DNA of 57,500 bases from Falseniella ignava CCUG 37419 (lineage in GTDB: Bacteria; Bacillota; Bacilli; Lactobacillales; Aerococcaceae): positions 10,474 through 67,973 of the forward strand of contig NZ_JH932301.1 of the NCBI RefSeq assembly GCF_000301055.1, given 5' to 3'. The notes beneath the pieces were generated by a model, which ran no database searches, had not been told where the DNA came from, and saw only the letters and a program-made list of their open reading frames with translations. Position numbers and translations under genes: made by a program. Positions 33,166 to 41,089 of this stretch are shown one piece after another; the stretch's first letter is position 1; each line of letters opens with the position of its first letter.

Positions 33166-33195
33166 ATTATAGCATAACTCATGCATTGAATTCAA
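33166..33195 (-). promoter_or_regulatory. Promoter of rplKA
   Basis: TTGAAT, an 18-base spacer and TATAAT with an extended TGC before it, on the minus strand. Confidence 0.8.
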
Positions 33196-33218
33196 GGCCT
33201 AATTGCCCATTTGCCCCA

Positions 33219-33276
33219 CAAAAATAACGAATGAGTCAGAGCGGGTAACCTCGTCGCTCTTTAACTCATCCGTTAT
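33219..33276 (-). terminator. Terminator after the DUF4015 lipoprotein gene
   Basis: A long stem made of ATAACG/CGTTAT, ATGAGT/ACTCAT and AGAGCG/CGCTCT blocks; the minus strand continues TTTTTGTGG. It isolates rplKA from the upstream genes. Confidence 0.85.
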
Positions 33277-33280
33277 GACT

Positions 33281-34612
33281 TTAAGGTCCTTTATAATAAT
33301 CTACACCGTGCTGATACTCACCACTTGCATTCCATAAGAGGAATTCATAAATGCCATTATCAGCTAGCGCTTGAATTTGCGCTTCAACCTCTGCAGGGCC
33401 ATACTCTAAGAAAGTTCCAGGTTCTTTATACCAAGTAAAGTCTTGTAACCAAGGACGCGTATTTACTTCATTTTTAACGGAGGTATCAAAAACGTGCTGC
33501 TCTTCCTTAATATAAGCATCAACAAATTCATATGGATATAAGTCAGGATAGTCAAAGCCTAAGAAGCCTGCATCCCAGTGGGATGGATAGATCATCGAAG
33601 ATACGGTATCTAATCGCTCTGCCATTTGGGCAAAATTTTGTCCGATTCCTCGAACGTCGTACTTATCTCCGGCAATCGCCGTATAACCGAAGATGTCGGC
33701 GCTCACTTGAACATCGTAAAGTGTCAGACGTTTCTTAGCATACTCCAAGAAATGGTTAATTGCTTCGACCCGCTCATAACCCGTACTTTGTCCGGTCTCA
33801 TCGCGTTCAATACTAAAGTCCCCGATATTATATTCTAGCATTGGCTCCACTTCGAAGAAGCCTTCTGGGAAACGAACATAGTCAAACTGAATATCTTTAA
33901 AGCCTAACTTCGCTGCTTCTTCCGCAATTTCCAGAATATAGTCCCATGTTGATTGCAAAAATGGATTCAAGTATTTAGAGCCATTCGGGTCAGCCCAGAC
34001 CGACCCTTCTTCTTTATCGAAGAAGCTTAAGTCCGGACTTGCATCGGCCGTTAAATTATCTTTAAATGTTACAATCCGAGCAATTGGATAGATTTGGTAT
34101 TCTTCGAGACGCTCGAGAATTTTACGCATATCGATATTTAGACGATGGTCATCAATAACGGGATTATCACTTTCCTCTTGATTTGCGATATGACCATAGT
34201 CTGTCTTGAAGTCAATCACCACGGTATTGAGTTCCGTATCTCGGACATATTCCAAAATATAATCCATGTATTCGGGATCCATCAGCATCGCATCACTAAT
34301 ATACAACCCGCGAACTCCGTTACTTGGATATGGAATATCAATGCCTGTGTTGTAGGTCAGGCTCGCCGGTAATGTATCTGGTAAGGATAGAATCGGATCA
34401 TTAGAAACAACAAGTCCCTCATAGCGATTGGTTTTACCCATTCCCGCTTTTTTCTTAAAATCCGAGATGGTTTCTTTATCATATTTCGGGGTGATTGTAG
34501 GCAATTCATACGATGGCGCTTCGTTCGGTTTGGATGTCGATAGCGTCGGAAATCCTTGACACCCTGTTAATAAGATGATGCTTAGTAATATGATGCAATC
34601 TCTTAATTTCAT
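33281..34612 (-). CDS. Lipoprotein, putative glycoside hydrolase (DUF4015 family)
   Basis: A lipoprotein signal with lipobox LLTGC (Cys18) precedes a linker and, from about residue 95, a TIM-barrel DUF4015 domain: VRGLYISDAMLMDPEYMDYI, NTVVIDFKTDYGHIANQEE, YPIARIVTFKD, KDIQFDYVRFPEG, VQVSADIFGYTAI and VSSMIYPSHWD. The two Asp-containing motifs FDYVRFPEG and ADIFGY are the usual candidate active-site regions. It should sit on the outer face of the membrane and act on cell-surface polysaccharide; the substrate is unknown. The frame is open from 34636, but GAGGAGAGCT puts the start at the ATG 34612 (443 residues). It is inserted between nusG and rplK, a position normally without a gene. Confidence 0.82.
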   Translation of the reverse strand: MKLRDCIILLSIILLTGCQGFPTLSTSKPNEAPSYELPTITPKYDKETISDFKKKAGMGKTNRYEGLVVSNDPILSLPDTLPASLTYNTGIDIPYPSNGVRGLYISDAMLMDPEYMDYILEYVRDTELNTVVIDFKTDYGHIANQEESDNPVIDDHRLNIDMRKILERLEEYQIYPIARIVTFKDNLTADASPDLSFFDKEEGSVWADPNGSKYLNPFLQSTWDYILEIAEEAAKLGFKDIQFDYVRFPEGFFEVEPMLEYNIGDFSIERDETGQSTGYERVEAINHFLEYAKKRLTLYDVQVSADIFGYTAIAGDKYDVRGIGQNFAQMAERLDTVSSMIYPSHWDAGFLGFDYPDLYPYEFVDAYIKEEQHVFDTSVKNEVNTRPWLQDFTWYKEPGTFLEYGPAEVEAQIQALADNGIYEFLLWNASGEYQHGVDYYKGP

Positions 34613-34658
34613 AGCTCTCCTCATCTCTATAATCAATTCGATGATTTTTTCCTTGATT

Positions 34659-35198
34659 TTAATGGCTTATTTGATGAAATTCAAGTTCTGCCACCGTTTC
34701 ACGTCCAAACATTTCAATCAAGACTTTTACTTTCTGGGCATCTGGGTCGATGCTTTCAATTTTACCTTCAAGTCCACTAAAGGCACCGTCCGTAATTTCA
34801 ACGACATCGCCAATCTCAGCATCCAATTCAATATGTTCACGTGGCGCATCAATGTCACCTAAGATATACGCAATTTCTTCATCTAACAGTGGCGCAGGCT
34901 TACTTCCAGCACCGTGTGATCCGACAAATCCTGTGACACCCGGTGTATTACGTACAATAAACCATGCTTCATCGGACATGATCATTTCAACTAATACATA
35001 GCCTGGAAATTTCTTTTGGACTTTTTCTTTGGTGTTACCTTCTGCTGATTCGCGCACCGTCTCTTCAGGTACCATCACTCTAAAAATATTCTCTTCCATT
35101 TCCATAGATTCTTTACGTAAGTCAATGTTTTCTTTAACTTTATTTTCATAGCCTGAATAAGTGTGTAGTACGTACCATGCTTTATTATTGGATTCCAT
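34659..35198 (-). CDS. nusG: Transcription termination/antitermination protein NusG
   Basis: Binds RNA polymerase and modulates pausing and termination. The N-terminal NGN domain (AWYVLHTYSGYENKVKENI, FPGYVLVEMIMSDEAWFIVRNTPGVTGFVG) and the C-terminal KOW domain (IGDVVEITDGAFSGLEGKIE) are complete in 179 residues. AAGGAGGAAC precedes the ATG. It seems to be transcribed from its own promoter, since a terminator lies between secE and nusG. The lipoprotein gene follows after 46 bases. Confidence 0.97.
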   Translation of the reverse strand: MESNNKAWYVLHTYSGYENKVKENIDLRKESMEMEENIFRVMVPEETVRESAEGNTKEKVQKKFPGYVLVEMIMSDEAWFIVRNTPGVTGFVGSHGAGSKPAPLLDEEIAYILGDIDAPREHIELDAEIGDVVEITDGAFSGLEGKIESIDPDAQKVKVLIEMFGRETVAELEFHQISH

Positions 35199-35227
35199 GC
35201 TCTTGTTCCTCCTTAATATCTTCCATA

Positions 35228-35252
35228 CAAAAAAACCTACCCCTTGGCAGGT
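35228..35252 (-). terminator. Terminator-like hairpin at the start of the nusG transcript
   Basis: ACCTGCC and GGTAGGT (minus strand, one G-T pair) with a 4-base loop are followed by seven T, 30 bases before the nusG start codon. It begins only about 5-10 bases after the predicted transcription start, so it could attenuate nusG expression. Confidence 0.65.
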
Positions 35253-35261
35253 CTACCCCCA

Positions 35262-35269
35262 ATTATAGC
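35262..35269 (-). promoter_or_regulatory. Extended -10 promoter element of nusG
   Basis: TGCTATAAT on the minus strand with TTTCTA 17 bases upstream. The -35 region lies inside the secE terminator hairpin. Confidence 0.6.
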
Positions 35270-35299
35270 AGAAAAGGCTGGCGATAGAAAGCGCCAGCC
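35270..35299 (-). terminator. Terminator of rpmG-secE
   Basis: GGCTGGCG and CGCCAGCC form a perfect 8-bp GC-rich stem with an 8-base loop; the minus strand continues TTTTCTGC. It lies 8 bases after the secE stop. Confidence 0.8.
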
Positions 35300-35306
35300 T
35301 AATATT

Positions 35307-35480
35307 TTATAAATTAACAAACCACTTAATTAACCAAGAAAATACTTGGTCAGCTAAGCCGAAGTAAGCCGCAAAGACGACAATAAACATCACTGAAATC
35401 CAAGTAAAGTGATTCGCTTCTGACACGGTTGGCCAGGTTACTCGTTTCATTTCTTTACCGACTTCTTTGAAATAACTCAT
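35307..35480 (-). CDS. secE: Preprotein translocase subunit SecE
   Basis: Small membrane subunit of the SecYEG channel, 57 residues. The conserved amphipathic segment YFKEVGKEMKRVTWPTVSEA is followed by one membrane helix (about residues 27-47). The ATG at 35480 is preceded by GGTGGGA; the stop is TAA. It lies 16 bases after rpmG in the usual order rpmG-secE-nusG. Confidence 0.93.
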   Translation of the reverse strand: MSYFKEVGKEMKRVTWPTVSEANHFTWISVMFIVVFAAYFGLADQVFSWLIKWFVNL

Positions 35481-35496
35481 TTAGCTCCCACCTTTA

Positions 35497-35649
35497 CTAT
35501 TTGGTTTCTTTGTGTAAGGTATGCTTATTACAATAACGACAATACTTTTTCACTTCGAGTCGCGTTGTTTTCCCCATTTGGGTTGGAGTCATCTGATAAT
35601 TGCGCTGACCACATTCAATACAAGCTAACGCTGCTTTCTTCTGCGCCAT
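35497..35649 (-). CDS. rpmG: 50S ribosomal protein L33
   Basis: A 50-residue L33 with four zinc-binding cysteines (CIEC and CRYC), so the Zn-dependent (C+) form. The [16 protein letters not shown] and [21 protein letters not shown] blocks are characteristic. The perfect GGAGGAC ribosome binding site precedes the ATG. A consensus promoter lies 40 bases upstream. The normal neighbour sigH is separated by the inserted fumC-aspA genes. Confidence 0.93.
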   Translation of the reverse strand: MAQKKAALACIECGQRNYQMTPTQMGKTTRLEVKKYCRYCNKHTLHKETK

Positions 35650-35688
35650 TGACAGTCCTCCTTTTCAATAATACATGTACCTCTAGCA

Positions 35689-35717
35689 ATCATACTCAAT
35701 GATCGCGTCACTGTCAA
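35689..35717 (-). promoter_or_regulatory. Promoter of rpmG-secE
   Basis: TTGACA (35717-35712), a 17-base spacer and TATGAT (35694-35689) on the minus strand. Confidence 0.88.
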
Positions 35718-35765
35718 GTTGTAGTTATCTTTAACGTATTACACAATTCAACCTTAAATTATTAA

Positions 35766-37148
35766 TTAATTAGTTGGGAAGTAAGCTGGAAAGGCTTCTT
35801 TAAGTTCAGCCTCTGTCATAATTCCTTCGTCAATCAACACATCGACAAATGGACGATTTTCTTTCATTGCTTGTTTTGTCAGGCTCGAAACTTTTGAGTA
35901 GCCTAATTGAGGCGATACGGCTGTTGCTAAAGCAAAGGACTGACGAACGTACTCTGAAGCTTGATGTTCATTAACGGTAAGTCCTTCAATACCATTGACA
36001 CGTAATGTTGTACAAGCATTGGTTAAATAATCGATCGATTGGAATAAATTATAGAACAAAACAGGTTCGAAAACGTTAAGTTCCATTTGGCCGGCTTCAG
36101 ATGCTAACGTAATTGTTAGGTCATTCCCAATGACATGGAAGCAAGCTTGGTTGGTAACTTCGAAAATTACCGGATTCACTTTCCCAGGCATAATGGATGA
36201 GCCAGGTTGTTTTTGTGGAATGGTAATTTCATTCAATCCGACTTTTGGACCTGATGCCATTAAGCGCATATCGTTACACATACGTGATAAGCTTGCCGCG
36301 AAACTCTTCAATGCACTCGATACGTAGACAAAACCGTCAATATGTTTCGTTCCATCCACTAAATCTTCTGCTGTTTCAAAGTCAAATCCAGTATATTCTG
36401 CTAAGTATTTTGCCACACGCTCTTTGTAGCCAGGCGTCGTATTAATTTCAGTTCCTACCGCTGTTGCACCCATATTGATGGTATGCATCTCCTCTAAAGC
36501 ATGTTGGATACGGCGAATGTCTCGGCGAATCATTGTCGCAAAGCTCTGGAACACTTGACCGAAGGTTATAATAACAGCATCTTGTAAGTGTGTCCGTCCG
36601 ACTTTCGTTACGTCACGATATTCTTCGGCTTTAGCTTCAAGGGAAACAGCAAGTTGTTCCATCGCATCAATTAATGCTTCACTTAAGAATAAGATTGTTA
36701 ATTTGCCCCCAGTTGGGATGACATCGTTAGTTGATTGCGCTCGGTTAACGTGATCATTCGGATGGACTGTCTGATAAGTTCCTAGAGGTTCATCCAACAG
36801 TTGCGCTGCCCGATTGGCTAAGACTTCATTCATATTCATATTAATTGACGTCCCTGCCCCACCTTGAATCGCATCCGTCGCAAATTCTTCTAAGTGATCA
36901 CCAGCAATAATCTCATCAGCAGCTTGCATAATTACTTTCGCCACTTCTTCAGTTAATTCACCTACTTCATAATTCGCCAAGGCTGAAGCTTTCTTCACAT
37001 AAGCGAGTGACTGAATCATCGCAGGATGGACCGTTTGTCCTGTAATATGGAAGTTATGTTGGGCGCGCACTGTTTGTGCGCCATATAATGCTTCTTTAGG
37101 GACTTTTACTTCGCCTAAGGAGTCGCTCTCAATTCTGTATTCTGTCAT
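35766..37148 (-). CDS. aspA: Aspartate ammonia-lyase (aspartase)
   Basis: Cytoplasmic tetramer converting L-aspartate to fumarate and ammonia. It is distinguished from fumarase by GAGTSINMNMNEV in the first active-site region and HPNDHVNRAQSTND in the second; the flexible loop signature GSSIMPGKVNP carries the catalytic Ser. Length 460 is usual. It lies 22 bases after fumC, so both are co-transcribed: aspartate to fumarate to malate. No clear terminator is visible between aspA and the rpmG promoter. Confidence 0.94.
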   Translation of the reverse strand: MTEYRIESDSLGEVKVPKEALYGAQTVRAQHNFHITGQTVHPAMIQSLAYVKKASALANYEVGELTEEVAKVIMQAADEIIAGDHLEEFATDAIQGGAGTSINMNMNEVLANRAAQLLDEPLGTYQTVHPNDHVNRAQSTNDVIPTGGKLTILFLSEALIDAMEQLAVSLEAKAEEYRDVTKVGRTHLQDAVIITFGQVFQSFATMIRRDIRRIQHALEEMHTINMGATAVGTEINTTPGYKERVAKYLAEYTGFDFETAEDLVDGTKHIDGFVYVSSALKSFAASLSRMCNDMRLMASGPKVGLNEITIPQKQPGSSIMPGKVNPVIFEVTNQACFHVIGNDLTITLASEAGQMELNVFEPVLFYNLFQSIDYLTNACTTLRVNGIEGLTVNEHQASEYVRQSFALATAVSPQLGYSKVSSLTKQAMKENRPFVDVLIDEGIMTEAELKEAFPAYFPTN

Positions 37149-37170
37149 TTTCCATTCCTTTCAAATATCT

Positions 37171-38544
37171 CTATAGTTCGTATGGTTTAATCATCGCTTC
37201 GTAATCGAAGAATGCATCAAATTCATCGGCCGTCATTAACTGATGTTCGACAATCACATCTTTAATTCTTAAGCCGCGTTCATGTGCTTCTTTAACGATT
37301 CTAGCAGTTTGGTCGTAACCAAAACGGTTATTTAAGTAAGTTGCTGTCATCAATGACTTTTCTAGATTTTCGCGCATTTTATCGCGATTGACTTCAATTC
37401 CTTGAACACAACGTTCGCGGAATGAATTCAATCCATCCGTTAGAAGACGGATTGATTGCCAAGCATTGTGTAAAATCATCGGCATATACACGTTTAATTG
37501 GAAGTTCCCCTGACTTGCACCCATCACAACTGCTTGGTGATTGGCCATGACTTGAACACACACCATCGTGATCGCTTCGGCTTGGGTTGGATTCACTTTC
37601 CCAGGCATGATCGAACTTCCTGCTTCATTCGCTGGGATGGTTAATTCACCAATTCCACAACGTGGCCCACTCGCTAACCAGCGAATATCATTGGCCACTT
37701 TCATCGTATCCGCTGCAATAGCTGTCAATGCGCCATGCATAAAGACGATCGCATCTTTGGCACTCATTCCGTGGAATGGATTTTCAGTTGATTCAAATTG
37801 TTCGCCGAGATTTTCATTTAAGTAGCGTGAGACGTCTGCCCCAAAACCACGATACGCATTCAATCCCGTTCCTACAGCTGTACCACCAATCGTTAATCTA
37901 CGAAGCATCGGCAAGATTGCTTCTAATTGGCTTAGGCATTGACGGTAACAATGTGCCCAAGCTGCTGCTTCTTGGCCAAACGTCACCGGTGTCGCATCTT
38001 GTAAGTGTGTGCGCCCTGTCTTTAGAACATCTTGGTGTTTCTCAGCTAACTGATCTAATTCATCCCGCATCGCTTCAATGGCTGGAATTAAATCTCGATT
38101 GATCATTAAGGTTAGACATACATGCAATGCTGTCGGGAAAACACAGTTAGAACTTTGCCCTTTATTAACATGATCATTCGGATGCACCACGAGACCGGGA
38201 TGATTTTTATTCGCTAAATTCGCAATCACCTCGTTGGCATTCATATTCGTCTGAGTCCCGCTTCCCGTCTGCCAAATGGCCAGTGGAAACTGATCGTAAA
38301 GTTCCTGCTCTAAAATTTGATCACTCGCTTCAATAATCGCATCCGCAATTGACCGATCTAACACTCCTTTTTCACCATTCGCTTGTGCCGCAGCTCGCTT
38401 AATATGAATTAATGCTTCGATCAATTCACGTGGCATTTTCTCGACACCGATTGGGAAATTTTGTAGACTGCGCTGCGTATTTGCGCCCCATAACACGCCT
38501 TCTGGGATTTCTACCGAACCATAGATGTCATTAACTTGTGACAC
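37171..38544 (-). CDS. fumC: Fumarate hydratase class II
   Basis: Cytoplasmic tetramer interconverting fumarate and L-malate. QTGSGTQTNMNANEV is the fumarase form of the first active-site motif; HPNDHVNKGQSSN and GSSIMPGKVNP follow. Length 457 is normal. The start is GTG at 38544, three bases after AAGGAGGAGA; the ATG further in has no such site. Its promoter carries two cre-like sites. The fumC-aspA pair is placed between sigH and rpmG, which are adjacent in most relatives. Confidence 0.94.
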   Translation of the reverse strand: MSQVNDIYGSVEIPEGVLWGANTQRSLQNFPIGVEKMPRELIEALIHIKRAAAQANGEKGVLDRSIADAIIEASDQILEQELYDQFPLAIWQTGSGTQTNMNANEVIANLANKNHPGLVVHPNDHVNKGQSSNCVFPTALHVCLTLMINRDLIPAIEAMRDELDQLAEKHQDVLKTGRTHLQDATPVTFGQEAAAWAHCYRQCLSQLEAILPMLRRLTIGGTAVGTGLNAYRGFGADVSRYLNENLGEQFESTENPFHGMSAKDAIVFMHGALTAIAADTMKVANDIRWLASGPRCGIGELTIPANEAGSSIMPGKVNPTQAEAITMVCVQVMANHQAVVMGASQGNFQLNVYMPMILHNAWQSIRLLTDGLNSFRERCVQGIEVNRDKMRENLEKSLMTATYLNNRFGYDQTARIVKEAHERGLRIKDVIVEHQLMTADEFDAFFDYEAMIKPYEL

Positions 38545-38561
38545 ACAATCTCCTCCTTTGT

Positions 38562-38575
38562 GATAAACGCTTTCA
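38562..38575 (-). promoter_or_regulatory. cre-like site at the fumC transcription start
   Basis: TGAAAGCGTTTATC on the minus strand matches 12 of 14 cre positions and covers the expected +1 of the fumC promoter. Confidence 0.6.
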
Positions 38576-38580
38576 CCACT

Positions 38581-38609
38581 ATCATAGCCTATTGCACTAG
38601 CGTTTACAA
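38581..38609 (-). promoter_or_regulatory. Promoter of fumC-aspA
   Basis: TTGTAA (38609-38604), a 17-base spacer and TATGAT (38586-38581) on the minus strand, 37 bases before the GTG start. Confidence 0.75.
38595..38608 (-). promoter_or_regulatory. cre-like site over the fumC -35 box
   Basis: TGTAAACGCTAGTG on the minus strand matches 11 of 14 cre positions and overlaps the -35 hexamer. It lies 33 bases from the other site, about three helical turns, in the same orientation. Confidence 0.55.
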
Positions 38610-38667
38610 TTAGAGTTTGATGTGAATAAAGGAAAGGATGTTTTGCAAAGAATGATGGTTCACTTCA

Positions 38668-39306
38668 TTATAATTGGAGAGAATGAATTAAAGAGATTTG
38701 AGTCGTAGGTAGAGGAGTTTGGAGCATTAATTTGGAGAATTTCAAACGAGCTCGATAAAGCGCGTTGTCAACTTGATAACGTGAGCGTTGTAAGAGAGAG
38801 GCGATGTCATCGGGTAACAATCCGATAATCATCAAACGGATTACTTGGTTTTCTAATGGAGTTAAACTTTGATAATAGGCCTGCATAAATTCATTGCCGA
38901 TGAGTCTTTCTTCCATGGCGTCCGTCTGAGGTTGTTTGACGGTCATATAATAGGGATTTAGATCTTCACTGAGGAAATTATCGTGATAACTTATTTCATG
39001 CATACCTGCACCTCTCTTTTGAGCTTGGCTCATTCGATACAAGTTCAATAGATGGTGATAGAGATTGGTCTTATAAAAAGGGGCGAAGGTCACACCGCGA
39101 TCGAAGCGATACTCTTGGATACTGCGGTAAAGGACAATTCGCCCTTCTTGTCGATAATCATCCATTTCATAGGATGGTATTTTAATTTGACCGTAGAACT
39201 TCCATAATAAATTATAAAATCGACGAAATAAATGTTCGAACTTTTCGCTACAACTGTCTTTTATAATAAGTTCAACTAATGCTTCATTCGATAAGTCATA
39301 ATACAC
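38668..39306 (-). CDS. sigH: SigH/ComX-like RNA polymerase sigma factor
   Basis: Alternative sigma-70-family factor of about 212 residues. Region 2 is visible as YEMDDYRQEGRIVLYRSIQEYRFDRGVTFAPFYKT, and region 4 as SLTPLENQVIRLMIIGLLPDDIASLLQRSRYQVDNALYRAR. Its place after cysS-mrnC-rlmB-rae1 is that of Bacillus sigH and its Lactobacillales/Staphylococcus relatives, where it drives competence genes. Two GTG starts are possible; 39306 is chosen because AAAGGAG overlaps the first (39318). No sigma-H-type target promoter is recognised inside this window. Confidence 0.85.
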   Translation of the reverse strand: MYYDLSNEALVELIIKDSCSEKFEHLFRRFYNLLWKFYGQIKIPSYEMDDYRQEGRIVLYRSIQEYRFDRGVTFAPFYKTNLYHHLLNLYRMSQAQKRGAGMHEISYHDNFLSEDLNPYYMTVKQPQTDAMEERLIGNEFMQAYYQSLTPLENQVIRLMIIGLLPDDIASLLQRSRYQVDNALYRARLKFSKLMLQTPLPTTQISLIHSLQL

Positions 39307-39344
39307 CGCTATTTCCACTCCTTTGTATTGGAAACAGCTATCTT

Positions 39345-39881
39345 TTATGAACGTCGTTTTGGATTCTCTAGCTCATATAACAACTGATTCAATTGTTGCA
39401 GATGATCCATGGTCCACGGACTGCGCCGTCTGAGCCGTTGATTATAGTAGGTCGTGACGTCTTGATTGATTTCTGCTTTCGCATAGTCAACCTCCATCAA
39501 AAGCTCCTTCGCCGACTGGCGAAGCACTCCTTGTTGGAAGATCATCCACTGTTCAGCAGCATCACTCGTTGCCACCACGACGCGTGTCAACGGATTAATA
39601 TAGCGAGGGACTTCGCGTTCAATATAAGAGTCAGCTGTCTCTCCTTCTGCTGTGAAGACAACGGTACATTCGTATTCATCATAACTTGACGTAATACCCG
39701 GAACAAATTGCGCATCAAACACCACGATAACTTGGATATCTCGGTACTTACGGTAATTGGATAATTCGAATAACAATAAATCTCGAGCCGCTCCTAATTC
39801 ATCTCGTTGCTTAAGATGATTTAATTCTGGCCACGCCCCAATCATATTGTAGCCGTCTACAAAAAGGATGTCTTGTTTCAA
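39345..39881 (-). CDS. rae1: Rae1/YacP-type NYN-domain endoribonuclease
   Basis: Ribosome-associated mRNA endonuclease of the NYN/PIN-like fold. The start of the domain is ILFVDGYNMIGAWPEL with the first catalytic Asp; VIVVFDAQFVPG and VVFTAEGETADSYIERE, then VVVATSDAAEQ, supply the other acidic residues. The frame is open to 39953, but the TTG at 39881 follows GAAGGTG and gives 178 residues without overlapping rlmB. Gene order rlmB-rae1-sigH is conserved. Confidence 0.87.
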   Translation of the reverse strand: MKQDILFVDGYNMIGAWPELNHLKQRDELGAARDLLLFELSNYRKYRDIQVIVVFDAQFVPGITSSYDEYECTVVFTAEGETADSYIEREVPRYINPLTRVVVATSDAAEQWMIFQQGVLRQSAKELLMEVDYAKAEINQDVTTYYNQRLRRRSPWTMDHLQQLNQLLYELENPKRRS

Positions 39882-39891
39882 AGTAACACCT

Positions 39892-40674
39892 TCATTTCTC
39901 AATCCGGTGACGGGCGACTTCATAGACGACCATCCCCGTTGCAACGCTAGCATTTAAGCTTTGAACATGACCTACCATCGGAATCGTAATGATCCCATCC
40001 GCTTTGTCGAGCAAATTGCGCGAGACGCCCTGTCCTTCATTACCAATAATGATCGCAATACTGCCCAATGAATTCCACTGACGGATATCCTCTCCATCCA
40101 TCTCGGTCGCAAAAATCCAGACACCTCGTTCTTTGAGAGTTTGGATCGTCTGAGCCAAATTCGTAACTCGGACAACCGGAACATGCTGTAAGGCTCCAGC
40201 CGCAACTTTAGCAACAACCCCGGTTAGACTTGCTGAGCGACGTTTCGGAATTATAATACCATGAACTCCCATCGCATCCGCTGTTCGAATAATCGAGCCC
40301 AAATTATGAGGGTCTTCGATGCCATCGAGAATCAAAATAAATGGGTCAGCTTGTCTTGCTTCCGCTAATTCGAAAATATCGGACAGTTCGCTATAAGGAT
40401 AAGAGGGAATCGTTGCGACGACGCCTTGGTGATTCTTCCCACCGGTCAATTCATCCAGTTTACTTTTAGGTACTTCTTGAATAACGAAGCCATTCTCTTT
40501 CACTAATTTTAAAATATCAGAGATGGCAGCACCCGCAATGCCTTTTTGAAGATAGAGCTTATTTATTGCTTCATCCGATTCTAAAAAACTTAAAACAGGA
40601 TGTTTTCCATAAATAATTTCGTTTTCTTTGGATTGATTATCACGATTATTGGTTTTTTTATTAGAATGTGTCAT
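39892..40674 (-). CDS. rlmB: 23S rRNA (guanosine-2'-O)-methyltransferase RlmB
   Basis: SPOUT-class TrmH-family enzyme modifying 23S rRNA in the peptidyl-transferase region. The N-terminal substrate-binding domain (ENEIIYGKHPVLSFLES) is followed by the trefoil-knot domain: ILDGIEDPHNLGSIIRTADA (motif 1), IIIGNEGQGVSRNLLDKAD (motif 2) and IPMVGHVQSLNASVATGMV (motif 3). Length 260 is normal. AAGGAGGGAAACG precedes the ATG. It is 12 bases after mrnC. Confidence 0.94.
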   Translation of the reverse strand: MTHSNKKTNNRDNQSKENEIIYGKHPVLSFLESDEAINKLYLQKGIAGAAISDILKLVKENGFVIQEVPKSKLDELTGGKNHQGVVATIPSYPYSELSDIFELAEARQADPFILILDGIEDPHNLGSIIRTADAMGVHGIIIPKRRSASLTGVVAKVAAGALQHVPVVRVTNLAQTIQTLKERGVWIFATEMDGEDIRQWNSLGSIAIIIGNEGQGVSRNLLDKADGIITIPMVGHVQSLNASVATGMVVYEVARHRIEK

Positions 40675-40686
40675 ACGTTTCCCTCC

Positions 40687-41088
40687 TTACTTTGAATGCG
40701 TTGATTCAATCCACTGAATCGCTTCTTGCATCAATTGATTCATTCGATCATGCTGGTTGGATAAATATAACCACCCCATAAGTGCCTCAAATCCAGTTGC
40801 TTGCCGATAATCACCAATTGAAGCATTTTTTGCCTTTGTATTCGTTTTATAATTTCGACCCCGCTTATAAATTTGTATCTCCTCCGGCGTCAGACTTGTA
40901 TCATCGCTGAGCCAATGTTTCATCACTTGTGCTTGACCGGCTGCTTCTACAAATCGAATGGCCAGTCGATGCAGTTGATTCGGATGAGTCTCGCCAGATA
41001 GAAGTACGTGCTGTCGTACTGCAACCTCGTAGACGGCATCGCCGATATAAGCCAGGGTTGCCCCGTTCATTAATTCTGGTCTTTCCAC
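40687..41088 (-). CDS. mrnC: Mini-ribonuclease III (MrnC)
   Basis: A dimeric RNase III-type catalytic domain without the dsRNA-binding domain, maturing 23S rRNA. The active-site helix GATLAYIGDAVYEVAVRQH and the second acidic region (FEALMGWLYLSNQ) are visible. The frame is open to 41130 inside cysS, but AGAAGGA places the start at GTG 41088, one base after the cysS stop, giving 133 residues, the usual size. Confidence 0.93.
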   Translation of the reverse strand: MERPELMNGATLAYIGDAVYEVAVRQHVLLSGETHPNQLHRLAIRFVEAAGQAQVMKHWLSDDTSLTPEEIQIYKRGRNYKTNTKAKNASIGDYRQATGFEALMGWLYLSNQHDRMNQLMQEAIQWIESTHSK

Positions 41089-41089
41089 A

